A stretch of 64,000 nt of DNA from an uncultured Dorea sp. Lineage in GTDB: Bacteria; Bacillota_A; Clostridia; Lachnospirales; Lachnospiraceae. The stretch is from contig CAJTRM010000010.1 in the NCBI GenBank assembly GCA_910578865.1, positions 1 to 64,000 on the forward strand, read 5' to 3'. The position numbers and the translations under genes were made by a program. The notes beneath the pieces were generated by a model. It was not told where the DNA came from. It was given only the letters and a program-made list of their open reading frames with translations, and did not search any database. Positions 9,081 through 16,483 of this stretch are shown piece by piece (position 1 is the first letter of the stretch; each line of letters starts with the position of its first letter).

Positions 9081-9383
9081 TTAGAAGCTGCTCGGCGTAT
9101 ATCGTATTGTGACGATATGTACCTCTTTCTTTTCCTTCAGCACACGATAGATGATAACATAATTTTTGATGAATAACTGGCGATAATCCCCATTTGTGTA
9201 AGCTCCGACACGGCGGGGTGCGCCACGCTTCGGTAGTTGCTCTAAACTGAAAATTGCTTTTTCCAGTTCGTCAACCATATTCAGAGCGGTATCGGGTTCT
9301 AACAGGTTTTCTGCGATATAGGTATAAATACTGTCTAAATCCTGGTAAGCTTGGGTATAGAGTTTTATAGTGTATTTATCCAA
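9081..9383 (-). CDS. RelE/ParE-family toxin
   Basis: 100 residues, the normal size of a RelE/ParE-superfamily toxin. It has the typical start YTQAYQDLDSIYTYIAENL, the central LPKRGAPRRVG and the conserved YRQLFIKNYVIIYRV strand pair near the C-terminus. RelE-type members cleave mRNA on the ribosome and ParE-type members poison gyrase; sequence alone does not decide, although the core looks RelE-like. It overlaps the upstream antitoxin gene by eight bases, the usual antitoxin-first order, so the two should be translationally coupled. Confidence 0.85.
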   Translation of the reverse strand: MDKYTIKLYTQAYQDLDSIYTYIAENLLEPDTALNMVDELEKAIFSLEQLPKRGAPRRVGAYTNGDYRQLFIKNYVIIYRVLKEKKEVHIVTIRYTPSSF

Positions 9384-9639
9384 AATGTTTCCTCCGTAAA
9401 GAAGAAAGTGCTTCCCTCGCGTCTAACAGAACGCCATCAGTGGCATATTCTTTTTCGGCTTCACTGATTGCCGCGTCTGTTCTCGCCGTTTCTATCATTT
9501 CTTCGTATGCTTCAATGCTCATAACCACTAAATCACCGTAGCCGTTTTTTGTAATAAAAAGCGGCTCGCGTCTTGCATGGCAAAGCTCAGAAATTTCTGT
9601 GGTATTTCTAAGGTCTGTAATTGGTCTAATCTGTGGCAT
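9376..9639 (-). CDS. Phd/YefM-family antitoxin
   Basis: 87 residues. The N-terminal Phd/YefM DNA-binding fold is recognisable from IRPITDLRNTTEIS and from PLFITKNGYGDLVVMSIEAYEEM. The C-terminal half is helical and charged and should wrap and neutralise the toxin encoded downstream. It is expected to repress its own promoter, and an inverted repeat CTTGTAC/GTACAAG frames that promoter at 9656-9695. The ribosome binding site AAGGGAGG lies just before the ATG. Confidence 0.88.
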   Translation of the reverse strand: MPQIRPITDLRNTTEISELCHARREPLFITKNGYGDLVVMSIEAYEEMIETARTDAAISEAEKEYATDGVLLDAREALSSLRRKHFG

Positions 9640-9655
9640 ATAGTACGCCTCCCTT

Positions 9656-9695
9656 CTTGTACATTATTATAGCGGAATTATGTGCAAAGTACAAG
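9656..9695 (-). promoter_or_regulatory. Promoter and probable operator of the toxin-antitoxin pair
   Basis: Read on the minus strand, TTGTAC (9689-9694) and TATAAT (9666-9671) are 17 bases apart. The -35 end and the transcription-start side carry the inverted heptamers GTACAAG (9689-9695) and CTTGTAC (9656-9662). This suits binding by a dimeric antitoxin across the promoter. Confidence 0.65.
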
Positions 9696-10016
9696 GGAGC
9701 TATACCAAATCCATTTGCAAACTTTTTACATAGGGCGGTTATGGAACTTTTGGCAGAACGTTGTCTGCCCAATTCGAAGCTGGAGGTGCAGCAATTGAAA
9801 AATGCCTTTGAGCGAAAAGTATATGCTCTCTATTATGGAAGCAGGACCTTGCTTTAATATCGGAGACAAGAAGATGCGCCATCCGGCACCTTGGAGTCTT
9901 TGCTGTGATCAGCGGCAAAAATTTCTTTATTCTGCTAGATATATTTGAACGACTATCATAATAAATGCTCCCAACTTTATTGATTTGTTGTATAATAGCA
10001 AGAGGAGGAGCAAGAA
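9696..10016. other. Intergenic stretch without a convincing gene
   Basis: This AT-rich spacer lies between the toxin-antitoxin promoter and the zincin cluster. An open frame runs to 9857 on the plus strand (MELLAERCLPNSKLEVQQLK), but it has no ribosome binding site and no recognised family, so it may be a gene scrap. TATAAT at 9991-9996 is only 21 bases before the next start codon, which would leave almost no leader. Confidence 0.4.
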
Positions 10017-11072
10017 ATGAGAAAGGATAGAAATACCCGTCCTTTTTTGGAAAAATTCATGCTGCCACCAGACGAATATGAAATATTCAAATTTGGTGGA
10101 AGCTCCCTAAAGGACGAAGAACGAGGCATTAAAACCATGTTAAAGTATTTTTCTTCCTATTTTACGGAAGAACAGTTAAAAGAGAATATAGAAAAGTATA
10201 ATCTGCGGACAATGTTTGATATAGTTAAAAGATACTTTGCAAAAGAATATGGTTTTACTGGAACAGAAATTGAATTGAGCAACCTTTACCAGAATTCGAT
10301 TAACAGTTATATTTATAACGATAGGGTAAATCCAGCATTCATACATATTGATGAACTATTTGAATCGACGGTAATAGGATTTTTGCTGGCAATGTTAAAA
10401 TGGTCTAAGGATTTTGATAATTTGGAGACATATGGAGAGTGTTTCAGATATGTGTTGTTCTTAATGAATGATGTGTGCATATTCGGGGAAATGCAGGGTA
10501 TGGATGCGAATCAGGTATTGTTGGATACGGTAAACGGAGATATTCAGATACTTCAGCTTGCTGAGGACTGCTATTGGACAATCGTGGTATTTAGTCTGGC
10601 ACATGAGATTGCACATGCATATCTGGCGGCTATAGGCAGAAAATACACCGAAAAGCATCCTGAAAAGGAAGAGTATGATGCTGACATGATCGCTTACCAT
10701 ATTGTGTTGAAAATTATTATAGAAGAAAAGGGAGAAAATACTGTTCTGGAAGATTATACTTATCTGGCGCCGATGATATATATGGACTTTTTTGATTTGT
10801 ATTATTATACAGACAGAGTGCTGTATAAAACGGTTTTTTATGACTGGCAGCATCCTACGCCAATAAAGCGTAAAAATCGGTTATTTGCGGTTGTCGACAA
10901 AGACGATTATAATTTTAATACCGTAGATGGAAACCATTTGTACAGTGGCTTTTTGGATGTATATGATGAATATAAAGATCAGCTTCTTCTGAAAATGGAA
11001 AGGAGAAAGCTGGATAAGGTTCTGTGGACAGAAAAGAGAGAGCTTATGAGGAGGAGGTCTGACAATGACTAG
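10017..11072 (+). CDS. Unassigned protein with HEIAH zincin motif
   Basis: 351 residues, family not recognised. His196-Glu197-Ile-Ala-His200 is a classic HExxH zinc-binding and catalytic motif, and EEYDAD at about 218-223 could give the third zinc ligand, as in gluzincin or ImmA/IrrE-like peptidases. Residues 105-195 around it are hydrophobic and helical but show no clear signal peptide, so a cytoplasmic metalloprotease is the best guess. The ribosome binding site AGGAGGAG precedes the ATG. The stop codon overlaps the start of the next gene by eight bases. The coding DNA is AT-rich compared with the flanking housekeeping genes, a sign of transfer. The role is unknown. Confidence 0.65.
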   Translation: MRKDRNTRPFLEKFMLPPDEYEIFKFGGSSLKDEERGIKTMLKYFSSYFTEEQLKENIEKYNLRTMFDIVKRYFAKEYGFTGTEIELSNLYQNSINSYIYNDRVNPAFIHIDELFESTVIGFLLAMLKWSKDFDNLETYGECFRYVLFLMNDVCIFGEMQGMDANQVLLDTVNGDIQILQLAEDCYWTIVVFSLAHEIAHAYLAAIGRKYTEKHPEKEEYDADMIAYHIVLKIIIEEKGENTVLEDYTYLAPMIYMDFFDLYYYTDRVLYKTVFYDWQHPTPIKRKNRLFAVVDKDDYNFNTVDGNHLYSGFLDVYDEYKDQLLLKMERRKLDKVLWTEKRELMRRRSDND

Positions 11073-11631
11073 AAAAGAAGCAATGGAATACAATGAAAGT
11101 TTAAAAAAGGAATTAGAGCATGCTGCATTGCAGTATGGCTTGGAGGAATCAGCGGGTACTTACATAGTGGATAATTTTATTACCGTGTTGCCGGAAGATG
11201 CAAGAAAAGGCATTATATTCATAGGAGAAGACTCTGCATCTTATAAGGCAGGCAATATAAAAATGGATTTGAAGAAAGCATTCATCGCAGGGCTTGAGTT
11301 TGCAGCATCTATTAGCAAGCCGGAGAGCATATTTAATTACATCCAACTGATAATCGTTTCAGTCTTTTTTATTGGAAAGTCTGCGAAACAGGAATTAAGC
11401 AGTCTTGAGGCTTATGTTATTTATCTACTGCATGAGAAAGTATATAATACTGGAGTCGAAGAAGAGCGATTTATTAGTGAAGTGCAGGAATGGTATCAGC
11501 GAAAGGAAGGAAAAGCTGTTGATCGAGATGATATTGTAGATGCTATGAACAATCTGTATAGAATAAAAGTTGCAGATTTTAATGATGGGAATATTTATCT
11601 GAAAGAGCATGTATGGGGAACGGTGAAATAG
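11065..11631 (+). CDS. Unassigned protein, second gene of the zincin cluster
   Basis: 188 residues, no recognised family. The middle (about 90-130) is hydrophobic and helical; the C-terminal 60 residues (DDIVDAMNNLYRIKVADFNDGNIYL) resemble a winged-helix or small alpha/beta fold in hydrophobic spacing only. It starts inside the end of the zincin gene (8-base overlap) with GGAGGTCTGACA before the ATG, so it is almost certainly co-translated with it. The next gene begins one base after its stop. It has the same AT-rich composition as its neighbours. Confidence 0.6.
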   Translation: MTRKEAMEYNESLKKELEHAALQYGLEESAGTYIVDNFITVLPEDARKGIIFIGEDSASYKAGNIKMDLKKAFIAGLEFAASISKPESIFNYIQLIIVSVFFIGKSAKQELSSLEAYVIYLLHEKVYNTGVEEERFISEVQEWYQRKEGKAVDRDDIVDAMNNLYRIKVADFNDGNIYLKEHVWGTVK

Positions 11632-11632
11632 G

Positions 11633-12277
11633 ATGTTCAATAAAAAAATGGAAGCTGTAAAATCCACAATAGAAAATGTAATAGATGCTGTATTCCCGTC
11701 AAAGTATCTGGATTATGTATTTGGCGGAAAGATAGAACCGGAGGATGTTGTTCTTCAGATTTTGATGGAGTGCTGTAAATATGCTCATGACACAGTTTCG
11801 GATAAGCACTCCCTTCGGTACAATCTTCAGCGTCAAGGAATATCAGAAGAGGATACAAGGATGGTGGTTCAGCGTACAGTAAAGAAAATAAACACATTCC
11901 GCCAAGCGGAATATGGAATACGAAAGGCCCAATCTGGTATAGAGTTGGAAGGTTTACTTGACAAGAACATGTGCGGTATAGATGAGAAAATCGCTGGATA
12001 TGAGTATAACGATTTTCAGTTTTGGGAAATTCAAAATGTTCATGATATGAAACTGGGTGATGTGATTATCAATGGCCAAATATCAAAGAAGAATTTTTAA
12101 AATGAAATGTTCCGTAGCTGTGCTGACGAGTATGATAAGACAGTCAATTCCTTCTTGTCTCAAACAGGAAGAGGAGATTGTTTCGATGTCTTTGCGTTGC
12201 TTGCATTGTTTACATTAGTATGGAAATACGCTTTTGATTTCTATTATGAAATTGCAGCAGAAATGGAATCCAATTAA
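11633..12277 (+). CDS. Unassigned protein, third gene of the zincin cluster, with in-frame stop
   Basis: The open part (11633-12100) encodes 155 residues of unknown family, rich in charged helices. After its TAA (12098-12100) the same frame stays open for 59 more codons to 12277. That stretch is hydrophobic and aromatic (FALLALFTLVWKYAFDFYYEI, one likely membrane helix) and has no good ribosome binding site. Either the gene was longer and has taken a nonsense mutation, or the second part is a separate small membrane protein starting at ATG 12107. The start at 11633 lies directly after the previous stop, with weak ribosome binding. Treat the product as uncertain. Confidence 0.5.
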
Positions 12278-12516
12278 ATTGCACAGATTCCTGATTTGCA
12301 AAAATCCCGATTTTCATTCTTAAAAAATGTCCTCCGGTTTTGGTAGAATTATATCATCAAAAAAGGAGGTCATCGAAATAGTTCATGCCTTCAAGGATAT
12401 TATTATTGAGTTCATTGATAGTCGATTCAGTCCTCACCAGAAAGATAAAGCAAAACAAAAGCAGCGCCCATCACCGGGAAAATCCAGTGCTGAAGAGTTG
12501 CTTTTGTGCAGTGGAC
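12278..12516 (+). other. AT-rich stretch without a convincing gene
   Basis: An open frame (about 12327-12596) begins near AAAAAAGGAGG at 12360 and encodes HAFKDIIIEFIDSR and then a Lys/Gln-rich tail, but its end runs straight through the terminator hairpin at 12525-12562. It may be a gene scrap or the template of a non-coding RNA converging on the small membrane peptide gene. Confidence 0.35.
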
Positions 12517-12572
12517 AAAAGAAAGAACCCTCGAACTGTATTGCCGTACAGTTCGAGGGTTCTTCTTTTCTT
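12517..12572. terminator. Strong two-way terminator hairpin
   Basis: Perfect 16-bp arms (12525-12540 and 12547-12562, GAACCCTCGAACTGTA and its complement) enclose the loop TTGCCG. T-rich tails follow on the plus strand (TTCTTTTCTTTT) and on the minus strand (TTTCTTTTG). It can stop transcripts from both sides, including the small peptide gene. Confidence 0.85.
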
Positions 12573-12597
12573 TTATACTGGAAAAGCACCCAGTAGG

Positions 12598-12696
12598 TTA
12601 TTTGTTGTACTTATGACCGCTATCTAACCATTTGATGATGTAGTGACAAACTACACCAGCCGCAACAGCAACCAAAAAAGCAGTGATAATTTCCAT
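12598..12696 (-). CDS. 32-residue membrane peptide, possible type I toxin
   Basis: A short gene with a good ribosome binding site (GGGAGGAAG, seven bases before the ATG). The peptide has one hydrophobic helix (FLVAVAAGVVCHYII) followed by a charged tail KWLDSGHKYNK. Size, layout and charge resemble Fst/TxpA-like type I toxins and holin-like peptides. It is followed at once by the two-way terminator, as in Fst loci, where toxin and antitoxin RNAs converge on a shared terminator. The antitoxin RNA is inferred, not seen. Confidence 0.6.
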   Translation of the reverse strand: MEIITAFLVAVAAGVVCHYIIKWLDSGHKYNK

Positions 12697-12964
12697 GCGA
12701 ACACTTCCTCCCGTAGCCGGGTGTAGGTTGGACAACACAAGAATTAAGGTGGACAATGACCTTATGGCAACCTTCTTGTATAGTAAAATGACTGTTCCGG
12801 AAGCGAAACTTTCTGATGTGACAGGAGTCTATATATATGAATACGTATTTACGGAGTGGCAGCATTAGCCTTACGTACCGGGAAAGAGCCTCCGGTATGG
12901 TGTATCCGGCTTATGAACCACTGACGTTATTTTTTGCAGGGCATATGCCATGGAGGGCTATAAG
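12697..12964. other. Spacer before the ECF sigma gene
   Basis: A plus-strand open frame ending at 12868 (KMTVPEAKLSDVTGVYIYEYVFTEW) has no clear start signal and no recognised family; it may be the tail of a lost gene. Nothing else is supported. Base composition returns to the chromosomal style towards the end. Confidence 0.35.
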
Positions 12965-13483
12965 ATGAAGGAAAGATTTTCCAAGATATATAAAGAGTGC
13001 AGGGATCCTGTATACGGATATCTGCTGTATATGACGAAGGACGTTCCGCTTGCAGAAGACTTAAGCCAGGAGACATTTCTTAAGATATTTCTGGGCCTGC
13101 GAAGATTCCGGGGCGAGAGTACGGTAAAGACATGGGCGCTTACAGTAGCCAGAAATACATTTCTGTCATATGCAAAGAAGAAAAAACCGATACTTCTTGG
13201 AGAACAGGAGCTGGAGCAGAGTACAGAACAGCAGGAGCTTCCCGAGGATTATATGCTTCGGAAGGAGCAGGGGATCTTGATCCGGGAGGTACTGATGGCT
13301 TTAGATGAGCGGGACCGGACAGTTCTGATTCTGAGAGATTACGAAGGGCTGAGTTATGAGGAAGCCGCAGGCGTCCTGGGGATTGAGGAAGGCGCTCTGA
13401 AAAGCAGGCTCTACAGAGCCAGACAGAGGTTCAGGAGACTATATGCACTGAGAACCGGGGATTTACCGGAAGGAGGGATATGA
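12965..13483 (+). CDS. ECF-type RNA polymerase sigma factor
   Basis: 172 residues. Region 2 (YGYLLYMTKDVPLAEDLSQETFLKI) and region 4 (LDERDRTVLILRDYEGLSYEEAAGVLGIEEGALKSRLYRAR, a helix-turn-helix for the -35 element) are clear, while regions 1 and 3 are absent, as in extracytoplasmic-function sigma factors. The start at 12965 has GGAGGG seven bases upstream; the ATG at 12950 lacks a good site. The next gene starts one base after its stop, so the two downstream membrane proteins are probable partners or anti-sigma factors. The target promoters are unknown. Confidence 0.88.
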   Translation: MKERFSKIYKECRDPVYGYLLYMTKDVPLAEDLSQETFLKIFLGLRRFRGESTVKTWALTVARNTFLSYAKKKKPILLGEQELEQSTEQQELPEDYMLRKEQGILIREVLMALDERDRTVLILRDYEGLSYEEAAGVLGIEEGALKSRLYRARQRFRRLYALRTGDLPEGGI

Positions 13484-13484
13484 A

Positions 13485-14390
13485 ATGCCAAAACAGGAAA
13501 CAAACCATACAGAGCTTTTGGAAGAAGAGATTGAGATTCCGGAAGTTTCATACGAAGGCGAGGACAGTAAACTGCTGGAATTAGTAGGGAAATTCAAAAA
13601 AGGAACGCTCAGGATCATAATATTTACGCTTGTAGGGGCGGCTATGGGATGGTTCAGCTATACTTACACAACAGATTCCTTTTTTATTACAAAGGTTATT
13701 TTTGCAGTGCCCTATAAGATCAGTGAGGCAATTTATGTTTCTGTCATAGGTACAGGGGCAGTGCCCTGGTATCCGGGTGCGGATATGTGGGGATTTACAG
13801 AATTTTTTCCTCAGAGCGTGCCGGCAACCTTTCTGGCAGAGCGGGTCACGCCGATGCTGATTGGAGCTGCCCTATACGGCTGTATGGGATATTTTACAGG
13901 TGATAAGCGTGTATTTACGCTCCGGAGATTTGTGAAGTTCCTTTTCTGCCATGGTGTGGTGCTGGCGGTATTTATTGCGGTGGTTTACGGTGTAAATGCA
14001 AAGGCGGAGTATGATAATAACCGTCTGCGGGGAACAGAGTATTTTTCTCTTGAGTCGGAAACGCATGGGGAAACGATTACAGGCGACAGAGCAGAGATAC
14101 TTTTGAATGCTTTTGAAAATGGGCGGAAGGAGGACGACAATATCATAAGAAATGAAGACGGGGAAATCCGGATTCATATTTCATTTGCCGGAGGGATGAG
14201 GAATATGAGCGCGTCTGTCAATGCAGAGGAACGCTATCTTGCGACGGAGGACGGAAGTACCTTCCGCATATCAGAAGAATTCTGCGGGTATGTAAAGGAG
14301 TATTATGATACGGGAGGCCTGATGGGTGTACAGACTATTGAAGTAGAGGAAGGAGAGAGCGCGGATGAAAGTATTTCAGATCAGGACTAA
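13485..14390 (+). CDS. Membrane protein following the ECF sigma gene
   Basis: 301 residues, family not recognised. A charged cytoplasmic N-terminus (about 1-45) precedes three predicted membrane helices (about 46-65, 125-145 and 152-175). A C-terminal soluble region (about 180-301) with many acidic residues should lie outside the membrane or be membrane-associated. The position, one base after the sigma gene, suggests control of that sigma factor, but no zinc-finger anti-sigma motif (HxxxCxxC) is present. It overlaps the next gene by 26 bases. Confidence 0.6.
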   Translation: MPKQETNHTELLEEEIEIPEVSYEGEDSKLLELVGKFKKGTLRIIIFTLVGAAMGWFSYTYTTDSFFITKVIFAVPYKISEAIYVSVIGTGAVPWYPGADMWGFTEFFPQSVPATFLAERVTPMLIGAALYGCMGYFTGDKRVFTLRRFVKFLFCHGVVLAVFIAVVYGVNAKAEYDNNRLRGTEYFSLESETHGETITGDRAEILLNAFENGRKEDDNIIRNEDGEIRIHISFAGGMRNMSASVNAEERYLATEDGSTFRISEEFCGYVKEYYDTGGLMGVQTIEVEEGESADESISDQD

Positions 14391-15069
14391 GAAAGACTGG
14401 TGCATAGCAAGGGTGTTTGCGGCGCTGGCAGCTTACGGAGTTTCGACATTTTTTTCTTCTGATTTTCAAGGGATTCTTCTTAGGTACGGGAACCCCATGC
14501 TGACCGATATGAACCAGCCGAAGAGTTACGGCAACGTTATCTTTACGATCTTGATTATGGTAATCCTCCTGGAGGCCGTATGGTGGAAGATGAAGCGGCG
14601 TGCCCGGATGAAGGTCCTGGGTGCAGCGGCAGGTACAGCGCTTGCGGCAGCAGTGCTTGCGGGGTATTTCCTGCACTGTGACCGGATCGTGTCATCCATT
14701 GAATCCGGGGACGGTACTGTGATCGATATCTCTCCATGGGGGAAAGAAGCAGATATACATTTTACAGATTCCCAGGAAAAAGAGATCGTTAAGCTCTGCG
14801 AGACTTTAAAGCCGGTTTCTGCCGGGGAGCAGAAGCGGCTTGCCAGGGAATACCTGGATGCCGGAGAGGATGTCCCGGATTCGGCAGAATTGATTTGGAT
14901 TACCTATCCAAAAAGGTATGGACATATGTTTGACCTGATGGTGTGTGTGGACGGTGACCGTATTTTTGTGAAGAAAGGGGACGATAACCGGCAGAGGCCG
15001 ATCGTGACGTTTTTTGAGGATAATGGATTGTGCGGCTATTTTACTGCCGTGAGATCAGGACAATCATGA
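14365..15069 (+). CDS. Membrane protein, third gene of the sigma operon
   Basis: 234 residues, not recognised. Three predicted helices lie at about 14-34, 52-70 and 86-102, followed by a soluble domain of about 130 residues (DGTVIDISPWGKEADIHFTDS...). The start overlaps the previous gene by 26 bases, with GGAAGGAGAG upstream, so translation should be coupled. It is probably part of the same envelope-stress or signalling unit as the sigma factor; this is inferred from position only. Confidence 0.58.
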   Translation: MKVFQIRTKKDWCIARVFAALAAYGVSTFFSSDFQGILLRYGNPMLTDMNQPKSYGNVIFTILIMVILLEAVWWKMKRRARMKVLGAAAGTALAAAVLAGYFLHCDRIVSSIESGDGTVIDISPWGKEADIHFTDSQEKEIVKLCETLKPVSAGEQKRLAREYLDAGEDVPDSAELIWITYPKRYGHMFDLMVCVDGDRIFVKKGDDNRQRPIVTFFEDNGLCGYFTAVRSGQS

Positions 15070-15153
15070 ATCTGTGATATTTTTTTATAAAATCTGTTAA
15101 ATTTTCATTGCCTTATGACAAAAGATTAGCTATCCTTTTAATAGGCTTATTTT

Positions 15154-15182
15154 CTGTTTTGTTCCTGAACGGAACAAAACAG
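15154..15182. promoter_or_regulatory. Perfect palindrome upstream of the YitT gene
   Basis: CTGTTTTGTTCC and GGAACAAAACAG form perfect 12-bp arms around TGAAC, 35 bases before the next start codon. No T-run follows on the plus strand, so an operator for a dimeric regulator fits better than a terminator; as RNA it would be a stable hairpin in the 5' leader. Confidence 0.55.
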
Positions 15183-15216
15183 AGGCATACAAGATATAAA
15201 GCAGGGGGATAAGTTT

Positions 15217-16083
15217 ATGGAGAAGAAACAAACAAGTCGGATCCAACCGGCTGATCTGGCGAAAGAGGCATTGGTGCTGACAGTGGCGATCATAATTATC
15301 GCGGCAGCGGTATATTTTTTCCTGGTGCCCAGTCAGACTACGATCAGCAGCATCTCAGGACTTGGGATCATCATTTCACATTTTGTACCGTTGCAGCTGT
15401 CGGTAATTACGATGATACTGAATGTGGTGCTGCTGATCATCGGATTTATAACATGCGGAAAGGAATTTGGGGCAAAGACAGTCTATACCAGTATTATGCT
15501 GCCGGTATTTATCGGTGTTTATGAAAATCTGTTTCCGGATTTTGTGTCATTGACAGGCAGCCAGGAACTGGATGTACTTTGCTATATCCTGGTGGTAAGC
15601 TTTGGCCTCAGCATTTTATTTAATCGGAATGCATCTTCCGGAGGACTTGATATCATCGCCAAGATTATGAATAAATATCTTCACATCGAGCTTGGCAGGG
15701 CGATGTCCATTTCCGGGATGTGTGTAGCAGTGGCGTCGGTACTCATCTATGATAAAAAAGCAGTGGCCTTAAGTATCCTGGGTACCTATTTCAATGGCAT
15801 TGTTCTGGATCATTTTATCTTCGGACAGAATATGAAACGGAGAGTCTGTGTGATCACAAAGAAAGAGGAGCAGCTCAGAGATTTTATCATTCATAACCTG
15901 CACAGCGGCGCCACCTTTTATGAGGCTGTAGGAGCCTACAACATGGAAAAACGCAATGAGATCATTACGATCGTAGATAAGAGCGAATACCAGAAACTGA
16001 TGAATTATATTGTCCATGAGGATCCGGATGCATTTGTGACCGTGTACAATGTAAATGATATGCGGTACAGGCCGAAGATCTAG
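15217..16083 (+). CDS. YitT-family membrane protein (DUF161/DUF2179)
   Basis: 288 residues. Five or six membrane helices fill about 15-190, with the family signature NASSGGLDIIAKIMNKY, and a cytoplasmic DUF2179 domain occupies the last 80 residues (VCVITKKEEQLRDFIIHNLHSGATFYEAVGAY). The family is abundant in Firmicutes and its transport substrate is unknown. GCAGGGGG lies before the start. It is followed at 44 bases by a probable selenoprotein gene. Confidence 0.87.
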   Translation: MEKKQTSRIQPADLAKEALVLTVAIIIIAAAVYFFLVPSQTTISSISGLGIIISHFVPLQLSVITMILNVVLLIIGFITCGKEFGAKTVYTSIMLPVFIGVYENLFPDFVSLTGSQELDVLCYILVVSFGLSILFNRNASSGGLDIIAKIMNKYLHIELGRAMSISGMCVAVASVLIYDKKAVALSILGTYFNGIVLDHFIFGQNMKRRVCVITKKEEQLRDFIIHNLHSGATFYEAVGAYNMEKRNEIITIVDKSEYQKLMNYIVHEDPDAFVTVYNVNDMRYRPKI

Positions 16084-16126
16084 CGGGAGGATGATGGCAA
16101 GTACAGAACAGGGAGGATCCAGAAAA

Positions 16127-16429
16127 ATGGTAAAGTTAAATGACCGGGCAAAGGAATATATGTCAAGGGCCGGATTTCATCATATTGTGCTGAATATTGA
16201 AAATATTACCAGCTGATGTGCGCCTCCGTATAAGGAGATGTCGGTAAGCTTTACTGACGAGGACGCGGCTGCTATGGCCGAAAAGGGTTATGATGCAGAT
16301 TGCAGCGAGATGGGAAATGTGTACTATCCCCGGAAGGGTGTCAGCATTCTGGACAGCATAGCGGTCAACTATGTGGAGTACCCGTGGATTACCTGTTTTG
16401 AGGTGGAAGGGATTGAGATTATAAAATGA
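16127..16429 (+). CDS. Probable CC/Se-motif selenoprotein with in-frame UGA
   Basis: One frame runs from ATG 16127 to TGA 16427-16429 with a single internal TGA at 16214-16216, read here as selenocysteine. This gives 100 residues with the motif ENITS-U-CAPPYKEM around position 30. A Sec directly before Cys (UC, with CC in ordinary homologues) matches the small CC/Se motif family, which looks distantly like HesB/IscA proteins. CTCC-GTATAA-GGAG just after the UGA can form a short hairpin with G first in the loop, as in bacterial SECIS elements, although closer to the UGA than usual. The ribosome binding site GGGAGG lies ten bases before ATG 16127; ATG 16091/16094 are in the same frame. Coding quality continues on both sides of the UGA. 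The function is unknown; redox or metal handling is inferred. Confidence 0.68.
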
Positions 16430-16483
16430 AAATGTTTTCAGAAATGTATTCGTCCCTCAAGAAAGACAATAAAGGAGCAAATA

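Noticed and set aside
9633..9857. 74-codon open frame on the plus strand
   Set aside because: It begins opposite the antitoxin start and promoter, has no ribosome binding site and no recognisable family; noted only as a possible scrap.
12683..12868. 61-codon plus-strand frame
   Set aside because: It overlaps the small peptide gene's start on the other strand, lacks a start signal and has no family match; listed only as spacer.
16238..16429. Stand-alone 63-residue gene starting at 16238
   Set aside because: It has only the second part of a longer frame; the upstream part is coding-like and is separated only by one TGA, best read as selenocysteine.
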